Positions 26,073-35,780 are shown, counted from the first letter of the stretch. The stretch: 64,000 nucleotides of DNA from CAZEHO01 sp964511945 (GCA_964511945.1 CAZEHO010000009.1:1-64000), one strand, 5' to 3'. The notes: generated from the letters alone by a model not told the origin. Program-made: numbers and translations.

Positions 26073-27221
26073 CTAGTACAGGAACATCGGCTTGCCGCCG
26101 ACGTGGCGGATCCGCGGCCGGTACTGGTCGGCGTCGTAGAGCTCATCGACGTCGACCCGCTTCACCCCTTCACCGGTGACCGAGACCGGCACGTTGGTGT
26201 AGGTGCCGCCGCGCAGTGCCACCATCCGGCCTGAGGCCCCTTCGAGGGCGAGGTCGGTCGCCATCACCGCGTAGTTCTTGGCGACCATCAGGTCCAGGGA
26301 GTCCGGGCTGCCGGAGCGGGCCAGGTATCCGATCTGCTGGTAGATGATTCCCTGTCCGGTGATCTTCTTGAGCGCCTCACCGGTCTGGAGGCCGATCCCG
26401 CCGAGCTTGCGATGTCCGTAGGCATCTGCTTCGCCGGTGAGCACCATCTCACCGCCCTCCATGACGGCGCCTTCGGAGATGGTGACCATCGAGTAGCGGC
26501 TCGGGTTGCTTTCCTTGTCTTCCATGAGGAACCCGGCGAGCTTCTCGACCTCGAACGGCACCTCGGAGATGATGGCCCGGTCGACCGCCGACAGATATGC
26601 CGTGATCAGCGAGGTCTCCCCGCTGTAGCGGCCGAACAGTTCGATGACGGCGATGCGCTCGTGGGAGCCGGTGCTGGTCCGCAAGTTGTGCACGAACTGC
26701 ACGCCGCGGGTCACCGCCGTGGAGAACCCGATGCAGTAGTCGGTGCCGTGGACGTCGTTGTCCATCGTCTTGGGGATGGCGACCACAGGCACGCCCTCGT
26801 TGTGGAGCCTGAGCCCGTACGACAGGGTGTCGTCACCGCCGATTGGGATCAGGATGTCGACACCTAGCGCCTCGAGCACTTTGATGGCGTGCGGCGTGAA
26901 GTCGTACGGCTCTTCCCCCGTCTCGGTTCCGGCCAGGAAATCCGGGATCTGGGATTCCTTCACCCGGCCCGGATTGGTGCGCGAGCTGTGGAGGATCGTG
27001 CCGCCGCTGCGGTCGATCGTGCGGACCGCTGTCGGATCGAGCGGGATCGAGTACTCCTCGAGCGAGGCGGGCTCGTCGGGGTTGGCAAACAGGAGACCGC
27101 CCCAGCCGCGGCGCAACCCGAGGACCTCGTGGCCCTTCTCGGTTGCCCGCTCGACTACCGCCTTGATGCATGGGTTGAGGCCGGGGACGTCTCCGCCGCC
27201 GGTCAGGATTCCGATTCGCAT
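26073..27221 (-). CDS. pfp: Phosphofructokinase with pyrophosphate-type signature
   Basis: 382 residues. The donor site reads GGDDT (128-132) with Asp131 at the position that excludes ATP in this family, together with Lys151 in PKTMDND. This combination marks pyrophosphate-dependent fructose-6-phosphate 1-phosphotransferases, which are reversible. Catalytic Asp154 and the GRYSGETSL and LARSGSPDSLDL motifs are present. Start ATG 27221 has GGGGGA 7 nt upstream. It lies 17 nt after the class I aldolase, so the two are almost certainly cotranscribed. Donor specificity is predicted, not shown. Confidence 0.85.
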   Translation of the reverse strand: MRIGILTGGGDVPGLNPCIKAVVERATEKGHEVLGLRRGWGGLLFANPDEPASLEEYSIPLDPTAVRTIDRSGGTILHSSRTNPGRVKESQIPDFLAGTETGEEPYDFTPHAIKVLEALGVDILIPIGGDDTLSYGLRLHNEGVPVVAIPKTMDNDVHGTDYCIGFSTAVTRGVQFVHNLRTSTGSHERIAVIELFGRYSGETSLITAYLSAVDRAIISEVPFEVEKLAGFLMEDKESNPSRYSMVTISEGAVMEGGEMVLTGEADAYGHRKLGGIGLQTGEALKKITGQGIIYQQIGYLARSGSPDSLDLMVAKNYAVMATDLALEGASGRMVALRGGTYTNVPVSVTGEGVKRVDVDELYDADQYRPRIRHVGGKPMFLY

Positions 27222-27238
27222 CTCTATTCCCCCTTGGC

Positions 27239-28291
27239 CTACGCGATGTCGATCTCGTCCGCCAGGTAGACGTCCTGGATTGCATTGAGGATCGCAACGC
27301 CGTCCGCCATCTCCTTTTGGAACGCCTTGCGGCCGCTGATGAGCCCGGTGCCGCCGGCCCGCTTGTTGATGACCGCGGTCTCGATCGCGTCCTGCAGGTC
27401 GTTTGTGCCCGACGCCCCACCGCTGTTGATCAGACCGGCGCGGCCCATGTAGTTGTTCACCACCTGGTAGCGGGTCAGATCGATCGGGTGCTCCGTCGTG
27501 AGCTCGCTGTAGACCTTGTCGTGGGTCTTGCCGGCCTTGATCGCCGGGTATCCACCGTTGTTGGTCGGAAGCTTCTGCTTGATGATGTCGGCCTCGAGTG
27601 TCACGCCGAGATGATTGGCCTGACCGGTGAGGTCGGCTGCGGCGTGGTAGTCGGTGCCGTCGACCTTGAAGCTGGGGCTGCGCAGATAGCACCACAGCAC
27701 GGTGAACATGCCGAGCTGATGGGCCCGCTCGAAGGCGGCCGAGATCTCCTGCAGCTGCCGGTTGGATTCCTCGGAGCCCCAGTAGATGGTTGCGCCGACG
27801 CCGACACAACCCATGTCGAATGCTTGCTCCATCGACCCGAACAGCGTCTGATCGAAGGTGTTCGGGGTGGTGAGCAGTTCGTTGTGGTTGAACTTGAGGA
27901 TGAACGGGATCTTGTGGGCGTACTTGCGCGACACCGCCCCGAGCACGCCGAGGGTCGAGGCGACTGCGTTGCAGCCACCCTCGATCGCCAGCTTGACGAT
28001 GTTCTCGGGATCGAAGTAGATCGGGTTGGGGGCGAATGAGGCGCCCGCCGAGTGCTCGATGCCCTGGTCGACGGGCAGGATCGAGACGTAGCCGGTGCCG
28101 GAGAGACGGCCGTGGTCGTAGAGCGATTGCAGGTTCCGCAGGACTACAGGGCTGCGGTCGGTGTCCGCCATCACCCGGTCGATGAAATCGGGGCCGGGGA
28201 GGTGGAGCAGTTCCTTGGGGACCGTCTCACAGACGTGTCCGAGGAGCGGTTCGGCCTTCTCCGCCAGGATCTCCTGGATCCGTGCGTACAT
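27239..28291 (-). CDS. fbaB: Class I fructose-bisphosphate aldolase, FbaB/DhnA type
   Basis: 350 residues, the length of E. coli FbaB. It cleaves fructose 1,6-bisphosphate through a lysine Schiff base; the likely lysine is in ADIIKQK. PVDQGIEHSAGASF, FDPENIVKLA, KFNHNE and NSGGASGTNDLQDA are family features. A class I enzyme needs no zinc, unlike the class II FbaA usual in actinobacteria. A strong AGGAGG lies 6 nt before the start. It is the first gene of the minus-strand aldolase-phosphofructokinase group. Confidence 0.93.
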   Translation of the reverse strand: MYARIQEILAEKAEPLLGHVCETVPKELLHLPGPDFIDRVMADTDRSPVVLRNLQSLYDHGRLSGTGYVSILPVDQGIEHSAGASFAPNPIYFDPENIVKLAIEGGCNAVASTLGVLGAVSRKYAHKIPFILKFNHNELLTTPNTFDQTLFGSMEQAFDMGCVGVGATIYWGSEESNRQLQEISAAFERAHQLGMFTVLWCYLRSPSFKVDGTDYHAAADLTGQANHLGVTLEADIIKQKLPTNNGGYPAIKAGKTHDKVYSELTTEHPIDLTRYQVVNNYMGRAGLINSGGASGTNDLQDAIETAVINKRAGGTGLISGRKAFQKEMADGVAILNAIQDVYLADEIDIA

Positions 28292-28595
28292 GAGGTTCCT
28301 CCTGGAACGATGGGCTCTCCGGCTGCGCCGCTCCCGACGGAAGCAGCCGTGGTGTGCGTTGTGCGCCAGGCGATTGTACGACCGCCGACCCCCGTCGCGG
28401 AAGCGGATGAGGGCCGGACCGGAACCGGTTCCACCAAATGGTGACGAACGGCCCTGCCGGAGGGCCGGTTGTCGGGGTTTCCGGCCGGGCTGCGAAGACC
28501 GCGTCCTTTGGTTTTCGCGTCTTGGCGAACGGCAGGGGACGGCTGGTAGGGTGCCGCTCGAGGCTTACACCGGTGTAGTTCAGGGGATTTCAGGC
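28292..28595. promoter_or_regulatory. Divergent fbaB/dnaE control region
   Basis: 304 bp without a gene. It holds a perfect 12-bp palindrome GGAACCGGTTCC at 28421-28432, a possible operator, and a 7-bp stem-loop at 28449-28467 (CGGCCCT, loop GCCGG, AGGGCCG). TAGGGT at about 28547 with TTGGCG 19 bp upstream is a weak candidate dnaE promoter. AGGGGA at 28582-28587 is the dnaE ribosome site. Which gene the palindrome serves is unknown. Confidence 0.4.
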
Positions 28596-31500
28596 GTGTC
28601 CGAGCGCGGCTTCGCTCACCTCCATCTTCATACCGAATACAGCATGCTGGACGGTGCCGCCCGGGTGACCGACGTGCTCGACAAGGTCGCCGCCGAAGGC
28701 ATGCCCGCCGCCGCCATCACCGACCACGGCGTGCTGTACGGCCTCGTCGACTTCCAGAAGGCCGCCCGGGCCCGCGGCGTCAAGCCGATCTTCGGGATCG
28801 AGGCGTATCTGACCCCCGGATCGCGCTTCGATCGCCAGCCGCGGCGGGACGATCTTCGCTATCACATCACGCTGCTCGCAGTTTCCCAGACTGGATATCG
28901 CAACCTGGTGAAACTGGCCAGCCGGGCGTTTCTCGAGGGCTACTACTACAAGCCGCGGCTGGATGCCGAGCTGCTCGCGGAGTACTCCGAGGGGATCATC
29001 GGTACGACCGGATGTCTCGGCGGGCACGTCCCGCAGTTGCTCTCTCCCGATGCCTATCAGGAGGAGCACAACGTCGGGGTGGAGCGGGACTACGCGGCAG
29101 CCGTGGCCGCCGCGGCGACCTACCAGGACATCTTCGGCAAGGAGAACTTCTTCGTCGAGATCATGGACCACGGTATCGAGGGCGAACGCAACGTCCTGCC
29201 CGATCTGCTGTCGATCGGCAAGGAGATCGGTGCGCCGCTGCTGGCGACCAACGACAGCCACTACACCCACGCCGACGAGGCGGAGGCCCACGACGCGCTG
29301 CTCTGCATCCAGACCGGGTCGCTGATGAGCGATGAGGACCGGTTTCGTTTCCAGGGCGGCGGCTACTACCTGAAGACGGCCGCCGAGATGCGGGCCCTGT
29401 TCCCCGAATCCGAGTACCCGGGCGCGTGCGACAACACCCTGCTGGTGGCCGAGCGGGCCGATGTTGACCTTGAGCTCGGCGGCATCCTCCTGCCGCACTT
29501 CCCGGTGCCGCCGGGCCACACGGAGGCGTCGTATCTCGAGGAGCTCGTCATGGCCGGCGCCAGAGAGCGTTACGGCGATCCGCTGCCGGCGGAGGTCGTC
29601 GAGCGGGCCCAGTACGAACTCCGGGTCATCGAGGACATGGGTTTTCCGGCCTACTTCCTGATCGTGTGGGATCTCATCCGCTATGCCCGGGAGCATCGGA
29701 TTCGCACCGGGCCCGGCCGGGGGAGCGCCGCCGGATCGCTCGTGTCGTATTGCCTGCGAATCACCGATCTGGATCCGCTTTCGTACGGCCTCATCTTCGA
29801 GCGGTTCCTGAACCCGGGCCGCCGCCAGATGCCGGACATCGACATGGACTTCGACGAGCGATACCGCGGCGAGATGATCCGGTACGCCGCCGAACGGTAC
29901 GGCTCCGACCACGTTGCTCAGATCATCACGTTCTCGACGATCAAAGGACGCCAGGCGATCCGTGACTCCGCCAGGGTGCTCGGGCTCCCGTACGGGGTCG
30001 GCGATCGGGTTGCCAAGGCGATGCCCGGGGCCATCCTCGGCAAGGAAGCGACCCTGCAGCAGTGCCTGGAGGATCCGGGTCCTGACGCTGATACGACGAT
30101 CCGCGACTTCTACACCAATGCCGCCGGCATCCGCGATCTCTACGGCACCGATCCCGACGCCGCCAGGGTGATCGACACGGCCCGCGGGCTGGAGGGGCTG
30201 CGGCGTCAGGACTCGATCCACGCCGCCGCCGTAGTGATCTCACCGGACCGCCTCACCGAGATCGTCCCCATTCAGCAGAAGGGCGAAGAGGCCGAGATCG
30301 TCACTCAGTTCGAGATGCATGCCATCGAGGACCTCGGACTCCTCAAGATGGACTTCCTCGGGTTGCGCAACCTCTCAACGATCGAGCGGGCGCTGGAGCT
30401 CATCGAGGAGACCACGGGATCCCGCCCCGACATCGACGGAATCCCGCTCAACGACCCCAAGGTCTACGAGATGCTGTCCCGCGGTGAGGGCATGGGGATC
30501 TTCCAGCTCGAGGGAAGCGGGATGCGTGCCCTGATGCGCAGCCTGAGGCCGGACCGCTTCGAGGACATCATCGCCCTGGTGTCGCTGTATCGGCCCGGTC
30601 CACTTGGGGCGGGGACCCACATGCTGTACGCCGACCGCAAGAACGGGAGGTCCCCGGTCGAGTACCCGCACCCGGCGCTCGAGCCGGTCATGAAGGACAC
30701 CTACGGGATCATGGTGTATCAGGAGCAGGTCATGCAGGCCGCTCAGGTAATGGCCGGATTCTCGATGTCCGAAGCGGACCAGCTTCGCAAGGCTATGGGC
30801 AAGAAGATCGCCTCGGTGATGGCCGAGCAGCAGCAGAAGTTCGTGGACGGCTGCACCGCACAGGGGCATAGCCCGCAGCTCGGCACGGAACTGTTCCAGC
30901 TGATCTCGCACTTCGCTGGGTACGGCTTCAACAAGTCGCACGCCGCCGGCTACGGGTTGGTTGCCTATCAGACGGCGTGGCTGAAGGCGCACTACCCGGC
31001 CGAGTACATGGCCGCGCTGCTCACCTCGGCCAAGCGCGACAAGGACAGGACCGCGATCTATCTGAACGAGTGCCGCCAGATGGGAGTTCGGGTCCTGGTG
31101 CCGGACGTCAACCAATCGGAGAGCGACTTCGTCGCCCGCAGCGGGGCGATTCCGTTCGGGCTGTCGGCCATCCGCAATGTGGGCGAGGCCGTCGTCAAGC
31201 TGGTCACCGATGAGCGGCGCAAGAACGGACCATTCGAGGACTTTTCGGACTTCGTCAACCGGGTCGACCTCTCGGTGCTCAACAAGCGGACGATGGAGTC
31301 GTTGATCAAGGCCGGCGCCTTCGACGAGACCGGGGCGCCGCGCAAAGGCCTGCTCGCCATGCATGAGCAGGTGATCGACGCCGTCGTCTCGCGGCGCCGG
31401 GCCGAGGACATGGGGCAGTTCAGCCTCTTTGGTGTGGAGGAGCCGTCACTCCAGGCCGGCGCTCTGGAGATTCCCGACATCGAGTGGGACAAGAAGGTCA

Positions 31501-32108
31501 AGCTGGGGTTCGAAAAAGAGATGCTCGGCCTCTACGTCTCCGACCATCCGCTGTTCGGGGTCGAATCGGCCTTGCGGCAACTGGCCACCACGACGATTCC
31601 CGATCTCATCGAGCAGGACGACAAGGCAATGGTCACGGTGGGCGGGATCGTCGGAGCGGTCACCCGGCGCTACACCCGCAACGGGGAGCCGATGGTCTTC
31701 TTCCAGTTGGAGGATCTCGAAGGCAGCACCGAAGTGGTGTGCTTTCCCCGCACGGTCGCCGAGCACGGGCCGCTGGTGCGGCCCGACGCCGTCCTGGTGG
31801 TCACCGGCCGGGTCGACCAGCGGGGTGACGACGTCAAGCTCATCGCCCAGAGCCTGCGGGAGCCGAACCTCGAGGGTGACCGGCTGCTGCGATTGCGGGT
31901 CCCCGCGGTGCGTCTCTCCAAAGACATGGTCGGCCGGCTCCGATCGGTCCTGGCAAACCACCCGGGAGAGGTTCCGGTCTTCCTCCACATGCGGGGGGAC
32001 AACGACGACACGGTGGTGAAGCTGGGTGACGATCATCGGGTGGAGCCAAGGACCGCGCTCTACGCCGAGTTAAGGGAACTCCTGGGCCCGGAGGCGATTC
32101 TGAGGTAG
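28596..32108 (+). CDS. dnaE: DNA polymerase III alpha subunit
   Basis: 1170-residue replicative polymerase of the DnaE1 type. Order: PHP domain (HLHLHTEYS, residues 8-16), polymerase core with the catalytic PDIDMDFDERY (Asp414, Asp416 and Asp418), helix-hairpin-helix region, and C-terminal OB fold (about 1015-1090). The PHP residues are well kept, which in actinobacterial DnaE1 goes with intrinsic proofreading. The GTG at 28596 has AGGGGA 8 nt before it and starts directly before the PHP motif. It is apparently a single-gene unit, with a short gap before the next gene. Confidence 0.96.
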   Translation: MSERGFAHLHLHTEYSMLDGAARVTDVLDKVAAEGMPAAAITDHGVLYGLVDFQKAARARGVKPIFGIEAYLTPGSRFDRQPRRDDLRYHITLLAVSQTGYRNLVKLASRAFLEGYYYKPRLDAELLAEYSEGIIGTTGCLGGHVPQLLSPDAYQEEHNVGVERDYAAAVAAAATYQDIFGKENFFVEIMDHGIEGERNVLPDLLSIGKEIGAPLLATNDSHYTHADEAEAHDALLCIQTGSLMSDEDRFRFQGGGYYLKTAAEMRALFPESEYPGACDNTLLVAERADVDLELGGILLPHFPVPPGHTEASYLEELVMAGARERYGDPLPAEVVERAQYELRVIEDMGFPAYFLIVWDLIRYAREHRIRTGPGRGSAAGSLVSYCLRITDLDPLSYGLIFERFLNPGRRQMPDIDMDFDERYRGEMIRYAAERYGSDHVAQIITFSTIKGRQAIRDSARVLGLPYGVGDRVAKAMPGAILGKEATLQQCLEDPGPDADTTIRDFYTNAAGIRDLYGTDPDAARVIDTARGLEGLRRQDSIHAAAVVISPDRLTEIVPIQQKGEEAEIVTQFEMHAIEDLGLLKMDFLGLRNLSTIERALELIEETTGSRPDIDGIPLNDPKVYEMLSRGEGMGIFQLEGSGMRALMRSLRPDRFEDIIALVSLYRPGPLGAGTHMLYADRKNGRSPVEYPHPALEPVMKDTYGIMVYQEQVMQAAQVMAGFSMSEADQLRKAMGKKIASVMAEQQQKFVDGCTAQGHSPQLGTELFQLISHFAGYGFNKSHAAGYGLVAYQTAWLKAHYPAEYMAALLTSAKRDKDRTAIYLNECRQMGVRVLVPDVNQSESDFVARSGAIPFGLSAIRNVGEAVVKLVTDERRKNGPFEDFSDFVNRVDLSVLNKRTMESLIKAGAFDETGAPRKGLLAMHEQVIDAVVSRRRAEDMGQFSLFGVEEPSLQAGALEIPDIEWDKKVKLGFEKEMLGLYVSDHPLFGVESALRQLATTTIPDLIEQDDKAMVTVGGIVGAVTRRYTRNGEPMVFFQLEDLEGSTEVVCFPRTVAEHGPLVRPDAVLVVTGRVDQRGDDVKLIAQSLREPNLEGDRLLRLRVPAVRLSKDMVGRLRSVLANHPGEVPVFLHMRGDNDDTVVKLGDDHRVEPRTALYAELRELLGPEAILR

Positions 32109-32173
32109 GCGCTTCTCACGATCCGTGGCGCGCGTAGAGTTCCGATGGGAGGGGTCGCGGGCTGCGAGTTTGT

Positions 32174-32812
32174 GTGACTCGGTGGCGAAGCGCCGTCGTC
32201 GGTCTCGGAGTGGCGTTGATGCTGGTAGGTGTCATCGGCTGGATCACCACGTCGTCCGGGTCGGACGGCACTGATCCTGAGCCGATTGTGGTTGCCGATG
32301 TTCCCCCCACGGCGCCGCCGGCCACCACAGGCGCAACGCCTTCGACTAGCGCTCCAGAGACTGCTGGGGCGAGTGGCACCTCGGCGACCGCGCCCGCGGT
32401 CGCAACCTCGCCGAGCACGGTCGCCGTCAGTACGAGTACGAGCACGACGACCACGACCGCCCCGGCTCCTGATCCCGCATTGGCCGTCCGCTTCGTTGAA
32501 GAGTTCGCCGGGGCGATCGCTCGGGGGGATGACGGGTTCCTCTTCGATCGCCTGCATCCGGTCGTGCTGGAGCTGTACACCGTTGAGGCGTGTCGCGCCG
32601 CGATCGACGAACAGATCCTCGCGATGGAGGACTACCGGGTGCGCGGGCCGGGCTGGGTCGAAACGCAGACGTTCACTGTCGGGGCCGGCCGGGTCGACTA
32701 CGAGGTGGTGCAGTTGCCGGTGTCGTTTGTGTTCCAGGGTCAGCCCTTCGACGCTGAGGCATCCTTCGCGGCGGTGGATGGAGAGATGAGATGGTTCACA
32801 CGATGCGAATGA
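32174..32812 (+). CDS. Unrecognised membrane-anchored protein with Ser/Thr/Ala linker
   Basis: 212 residues. It shows a basic N-terminus, one membrane anchor (about 7-26), a low-complexity linker of Ser, Thr, Ala and Pro (about 38-98), and a compact C-terminal domain (about 99-212) with AVRFVEEFAGAIARGDDGFL. The pattern of that domain recalls NTF2/SnoaL-like folds, which is a guess. Two cysteines (in VEACRA and TRCE) could form a disulphide outside the cell. The start GTG 32174 follows GGGAGGGG by a longer gap. It overlaps the next gene by 22 nt, so the two are probably translated together. Confidence 0.6.
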   Translation: MTRWRSAVVGLGVALMLVGVIGWITTSSGSDGTDPEPIVVADVPPTAPPATTGATPSTSAPETAGASGTSATAPAVATSPSTVAVSTSTSTTTTTAPAPDPALAVRFVEEFAGAIARGDDGFLFDRLHPVVLELYTVEACRAAIDEQILAMEDYRVRGPGWVETQTFTVGAGRVDYEVVQLPVSFVFQGQPFDAEASFAAVDGEMRWFTRCE

Positions 32813-34752
32813 ACCCGCTCCGGTTGATCGCCGTGATCATGCTCTTGAGCCTGACTCTGGGCCCAGCGGCGTGGGCCCAGGAAGGTGCGACCCTCAACTC
32901 CTCCTGTGTGGGTGTGAGTCACGAAGCGGGTCAGATCGCCGTCGATGAGCGAACGGGCGAGGAAGCCATCCCGTTTTCGAAGGCATGGGTGGGGGCCTTC
33001 TTCTGCGGTGTGCCTGAGGGCACGCTCCTGCTGGTCGAGGCCCGGACCCCGGAAGGAGAGGTGGTCTTCGGGGTGGGCCGGGTCGACGCCCAGGGAGTGG
33101 TCGTTGCGGACATCCCGCTGTACTCCTACGGCGACTATCCGATCGTGGGGATTGGGCTTGTCGACGCTGAAGACAACCTCACGCTGCTCGACGTGCCTGA
33201 TCTTGTGCCGGAGGGCCAGATAGTGGTGACCGCTGAGGAACGGGAATGTGAACCGGCGGCAGACGAGGAGTGTTTCGAGCCCGAGCCCGAGCCGATTCCC
33301 GAGCCCGAGCCGATTCACGAACCTGAACCCGAACCCGAACCGATCCCGGACCCGGACCCGGAGCCGGAACCCGAGCCTGCGCCGGAACCGGAGCCGGAGC
33401 CTGTCGCCGAACCCGAACCAGAACCCGAACCGGTTCCTCCGACAAGCGGGGGAGGGGGCGGCGGCGAGTTCCCGTGGTGGATTCTGATCCTCGGCGGCGG
33501 GCTCATCGCAGGTGGCGGTTTGGCGGCGGGACGGAAGCCGTGCCTACAGGAGCGTCGGGACCTGGCGGCTGCTGAGGAGCGGTACCGGGAGCGCGAAGAG
33601 CAGCTGGCACCCGAGCGGGAAGCCGTGGCAGACGCCGAAGACAAGGTCGCCGAACTCGAGGCAACGCTTGCCGAAGCGCGGGCATTGCAGGAGCAGATCG
33701 ACAAGAGCACGATCAGCGGCACCCGGGCCGATGGGACTCTCGTCGTGCAGCTCCCCGACGGCGGCTTGGTGGAACCCGCGCAGATCGCGGAGGGGATCGC
33801 CAGACTCGAGGAGGAACTCCGGGCAGCCGAAGCCCGGCTCGAGCAGGCTCTCGAAACCCTCGCAAATCTGAGTGGGCCTCTGGCGGCCGCCAGAGTCGAG
33901 CTGATTCGCGCCCAGGAGGCGCTGGCGAAGTGCCTTGAGGAGGCGAAGCCGGCACTCCCACCCGAGCCTGCTCCCGAGCCCGGTGACGGTGACCCCGAGA
34001 AGTCTGAATCATGTGGCAAGCAGTTCAAGCGTCAGCACGGCGAGCCCGAGGAGATCAAGCTGTGGGAAGAGGTGCGGGTCGGCAGCGACCGGTTGGCTCA
34101 CGGACAGCATCAAACTCGCGGCGAAGAGATCCGTGATGGTCTTGCTTGGATAGCAGGTGGGCTTGAAGCGGGCGCAGAGGTGGCCGAATGGGTGGACGCG
34201 GTCAACGTACTGGGGAAGGCGAGGAAGGCCCTCAAGGCGGGCAAGTATGTCGTTGGGAGTGCTCGCCTGGCGCACGGCACGGCTGAGACGGCACTGCAGG
34301 CATCGGGAGCGGACATCCCGACCAGTCCGGTCGGCATCGCACTCAGAGTGATCGCTCTTCCGGCCCGGATCGGCTCTGTAGCCGCGGACGCTGCCATGCG
34401 CTGGGCCGGACAGAACAGTCTCGAGTCCGTCCGTGCGCGCGCCTACGGGCGGACTCTGTTGGCGACGCCGTTCGATGTGGGAACGTGCACACTGACGGCA
34501 GATCACGAGGGGTCGTGTGCCGGCCCATGCAAGCATGTGTGGGAATTGGACGTGCCGGAAGAGTCGGCGAGGAGGGCTCGAGCCAAGGTATCGGTGGCTG
34601 GTGGTGACACCTACCGAGTCGAGCGCGTCGCCAAGGCGAACTTCCAGCGGAAGATCAGTCGATGGCTCCGGAAGATCGAGGAGACACGGCGAGAGCTCCT
34701 CGAGTGGATCAAGACCCACGGCCCGGGGCCGTGTGGGAATTGCGGCGGGTGA
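32791..34752 (+). CDS. Unrecognised envelope protein with Pro-Glu stalk and cytosolic coiled coil
   Basis: 653 residues, no family recognised. Visible parts in order: signal peptide with likely cleavage after AWA at 29; a secreted domain (about 30-160) with several cysteines; a stalk of alternating Glu/Pro (about 163-216); a Gly run; one transmembrane helix (about 227-250) followed by basic residues; a coiled coil (about 255-390); a second Pro/Glu segment; and a C-terminal domain with cysteines in GTCTLTADHEGSCAGPC and a CGNCGG end. The topology predicts the C-terminal half to be cytosolic. Start ATG 32791 has GGAG 7 nt upstream; ATG 32809, which overlaps the previous stop as ATGA, is an alternative. 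Confidence 0.6.
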   Translation: MVHTMRMNPLRLIAVIMLLSLTLGPAAWAQEGATLNSSCVGVSHEAGQIAVDERTGEEAIPFSKAWVGAFFCGVPEGTLLLVEARTPEGEVVFGVGRVDAQGVVVADIPLYSYGDYPIVGIGLVDAEDNLTLLDVPDLVPEGQIVVTAEERECEPAADEECFEPEPEPIPEPEPIHEPEPEPEPIPDPDPEPEPEPAPEPEPEPVAEPEPEPEPVPPTSGGGGGGEFPWWILILGGGLIAGGGLAAGRKPCLQERRDLAAAEERYREREEQLAPEREAVADAEDKVAELEATLAEARALQEQIDKSTISGTRADGTLVVQLPDGGLVEPAQIAEGIARLEEELRAAEARLEQALETLANLSGPLAAARVELIRAQEALAKCLEEAKPALPPEPAPEPGDGDPEKSESCGKQFKRQHGEPEEIKLWEEVRVGSDRLAHGQHQTRGEEIRDGLAWIAGGLEAGAEVAEWVDAVNVLGKARKALKAGKYVVGSARLAHGTAETALQASGADIPTSPVGIALRVIALPARIGSVAADAAMRWAGQNSLESVRARAYGRTLLATPFDVGTCTLTADHEGSCAGPCKHVWELDVPEESARRARAKVSVAGGDTYRVERVAKANFQRKISRWLRKIEETRRELLEWIKTHGPGPCGNCGG

Positions 34753-34757
34753 CCCTT

Positions 34758-35780
34758 TCAGCCGATCAACGCCTCGACATCCAACCCGCCCGAAAGCTCC
34801 AGCAGCCCGGCAAGCGAGTCCACATCCGTCGGGGCATCGGCCAGCCAGGGCACCGTCGCCGGCTCCATACCGTGCTGGGCGGCGAACTCGCGGCGCACGT
34901 CGGCGTGGCGGCGCGCCTCGGCGACCCAACGCTGCAGGTTGGCGGCAAGCGGATCGGCCGGGTCGGCATCGGGACAGTCGAGCCAGCCGTCCGGGAGCAC
35001 CCGGTTGAAGACCACTGCCTCGGGGCGCAGCGCCTGGCTCGGGACATCGTGGAAGAACCGAACCGCCTCCCGCATCGGGGTCGGATCGGCGGTGGTGACG
35101 ACGACCGAAGTGCCGTTCCTGAAATGCCGCTCCACCTGGCGGGCGCGGCGGGCCACCCCGTCGTACGTGCTGCGCAGATCGAGGAGGAACTCGGCGACGT
35201 CTTCGAGAAGCGGTCCACCGAGCACCGCGTCGGCGACCTTCAGCACCGGACGGGCGGTGATCGAGTACAGCCGGCGCCGTCCCGGAATGCGGGCGCCGGT
35301 CAGCCACCGCAGCACCCGGCCTCCGACCAGCGTCCGGATGCGGCCCGGGGATGCGAAGAAGTCGATGCCGCCTCCCGACGGCGGGGTGTCGACGACGACG
35401 AGGTCGAAACGCCCCGATTCAAGGTGACCGGCCATCTCCTCCGCGGCGGCGTACGACTGGCCGGCGGGAAAGCGCTCGGCGACGGCTCGGAAGAACGGAC
35501 TCGCGAGGAGCCGGTCGACGGTGTCCGGATCGGCATGGCGCTGCACGATGGCATCCCACGACGCCTCTGCGTCGAGCATGGCGGCCGACAGGTTCGGCTG
35601 GCCGGTCGGCGTCGGATCGTTCCCGACGCTGACGCCGAGCGCATCAGCCAGGCGGCGGGCCGGGTCGACGGTGAGCACCAGGGTGCGCCGTCCGCGGCGG
35701 GCGGCCCCAACACCCAGGGCTGCCGCCAGGGTGGTCTTGCCGACCCCGCCAGCGCCGGTAATCAGGAGGGCCCGGCTCAT
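34758..35780 (-). CDS. ArsA/Get3-like ATPase, subunit with P-loop lysine
   Basis: 340 residues of the anion-transporting ATPase/Get3 superfamily. Walker A reads GAGGVGKTT: the P-loop Lys15 is kept, while the first (signature) lysine of the deviant motif GKGGVGKT is Ala10. TVDPARRLADALG and VVVDTPPSGGGIDF are switch regions. It resembles, from memory, the mycobacterial Rv3680 protein, which also has the alanine. ATG 35780 overlaps the upstream partner's TGA as ATGA. It is predicted to form a cytosolic heterodimer with that partner; cargo or substrate is unknown. Confidence 0.85.
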   Translation of the reverse strand: MSRALLITGAGGVGKTTLAAALGVGAARRGRRTLVLTVDPARRLADALGVSVGNDPTPTGQPNLSAAMLDAEASWDAIVQRHADPDTVDRLLASPFFRAVAERFPAGQSYAAAEEMAGHLESGRFDLVVVDTPPSGGGIDFFASPGRIRTLVGGRVLRWLTGARIPGRRRLYSITARPVLKVADAVLGGPLLEDVAEFLLDLRSTYDGVARRARQVERHFRNGTSVVVTTADPTPMREAVRFFHDVPSQALRPEAVVFNRVLPDGWLDCPDADPADPLAANLQRWVAEARRHADVRREFAAQHGMEPATVPWLADAPTDVDSLAGLLELSGGLDVEALIG

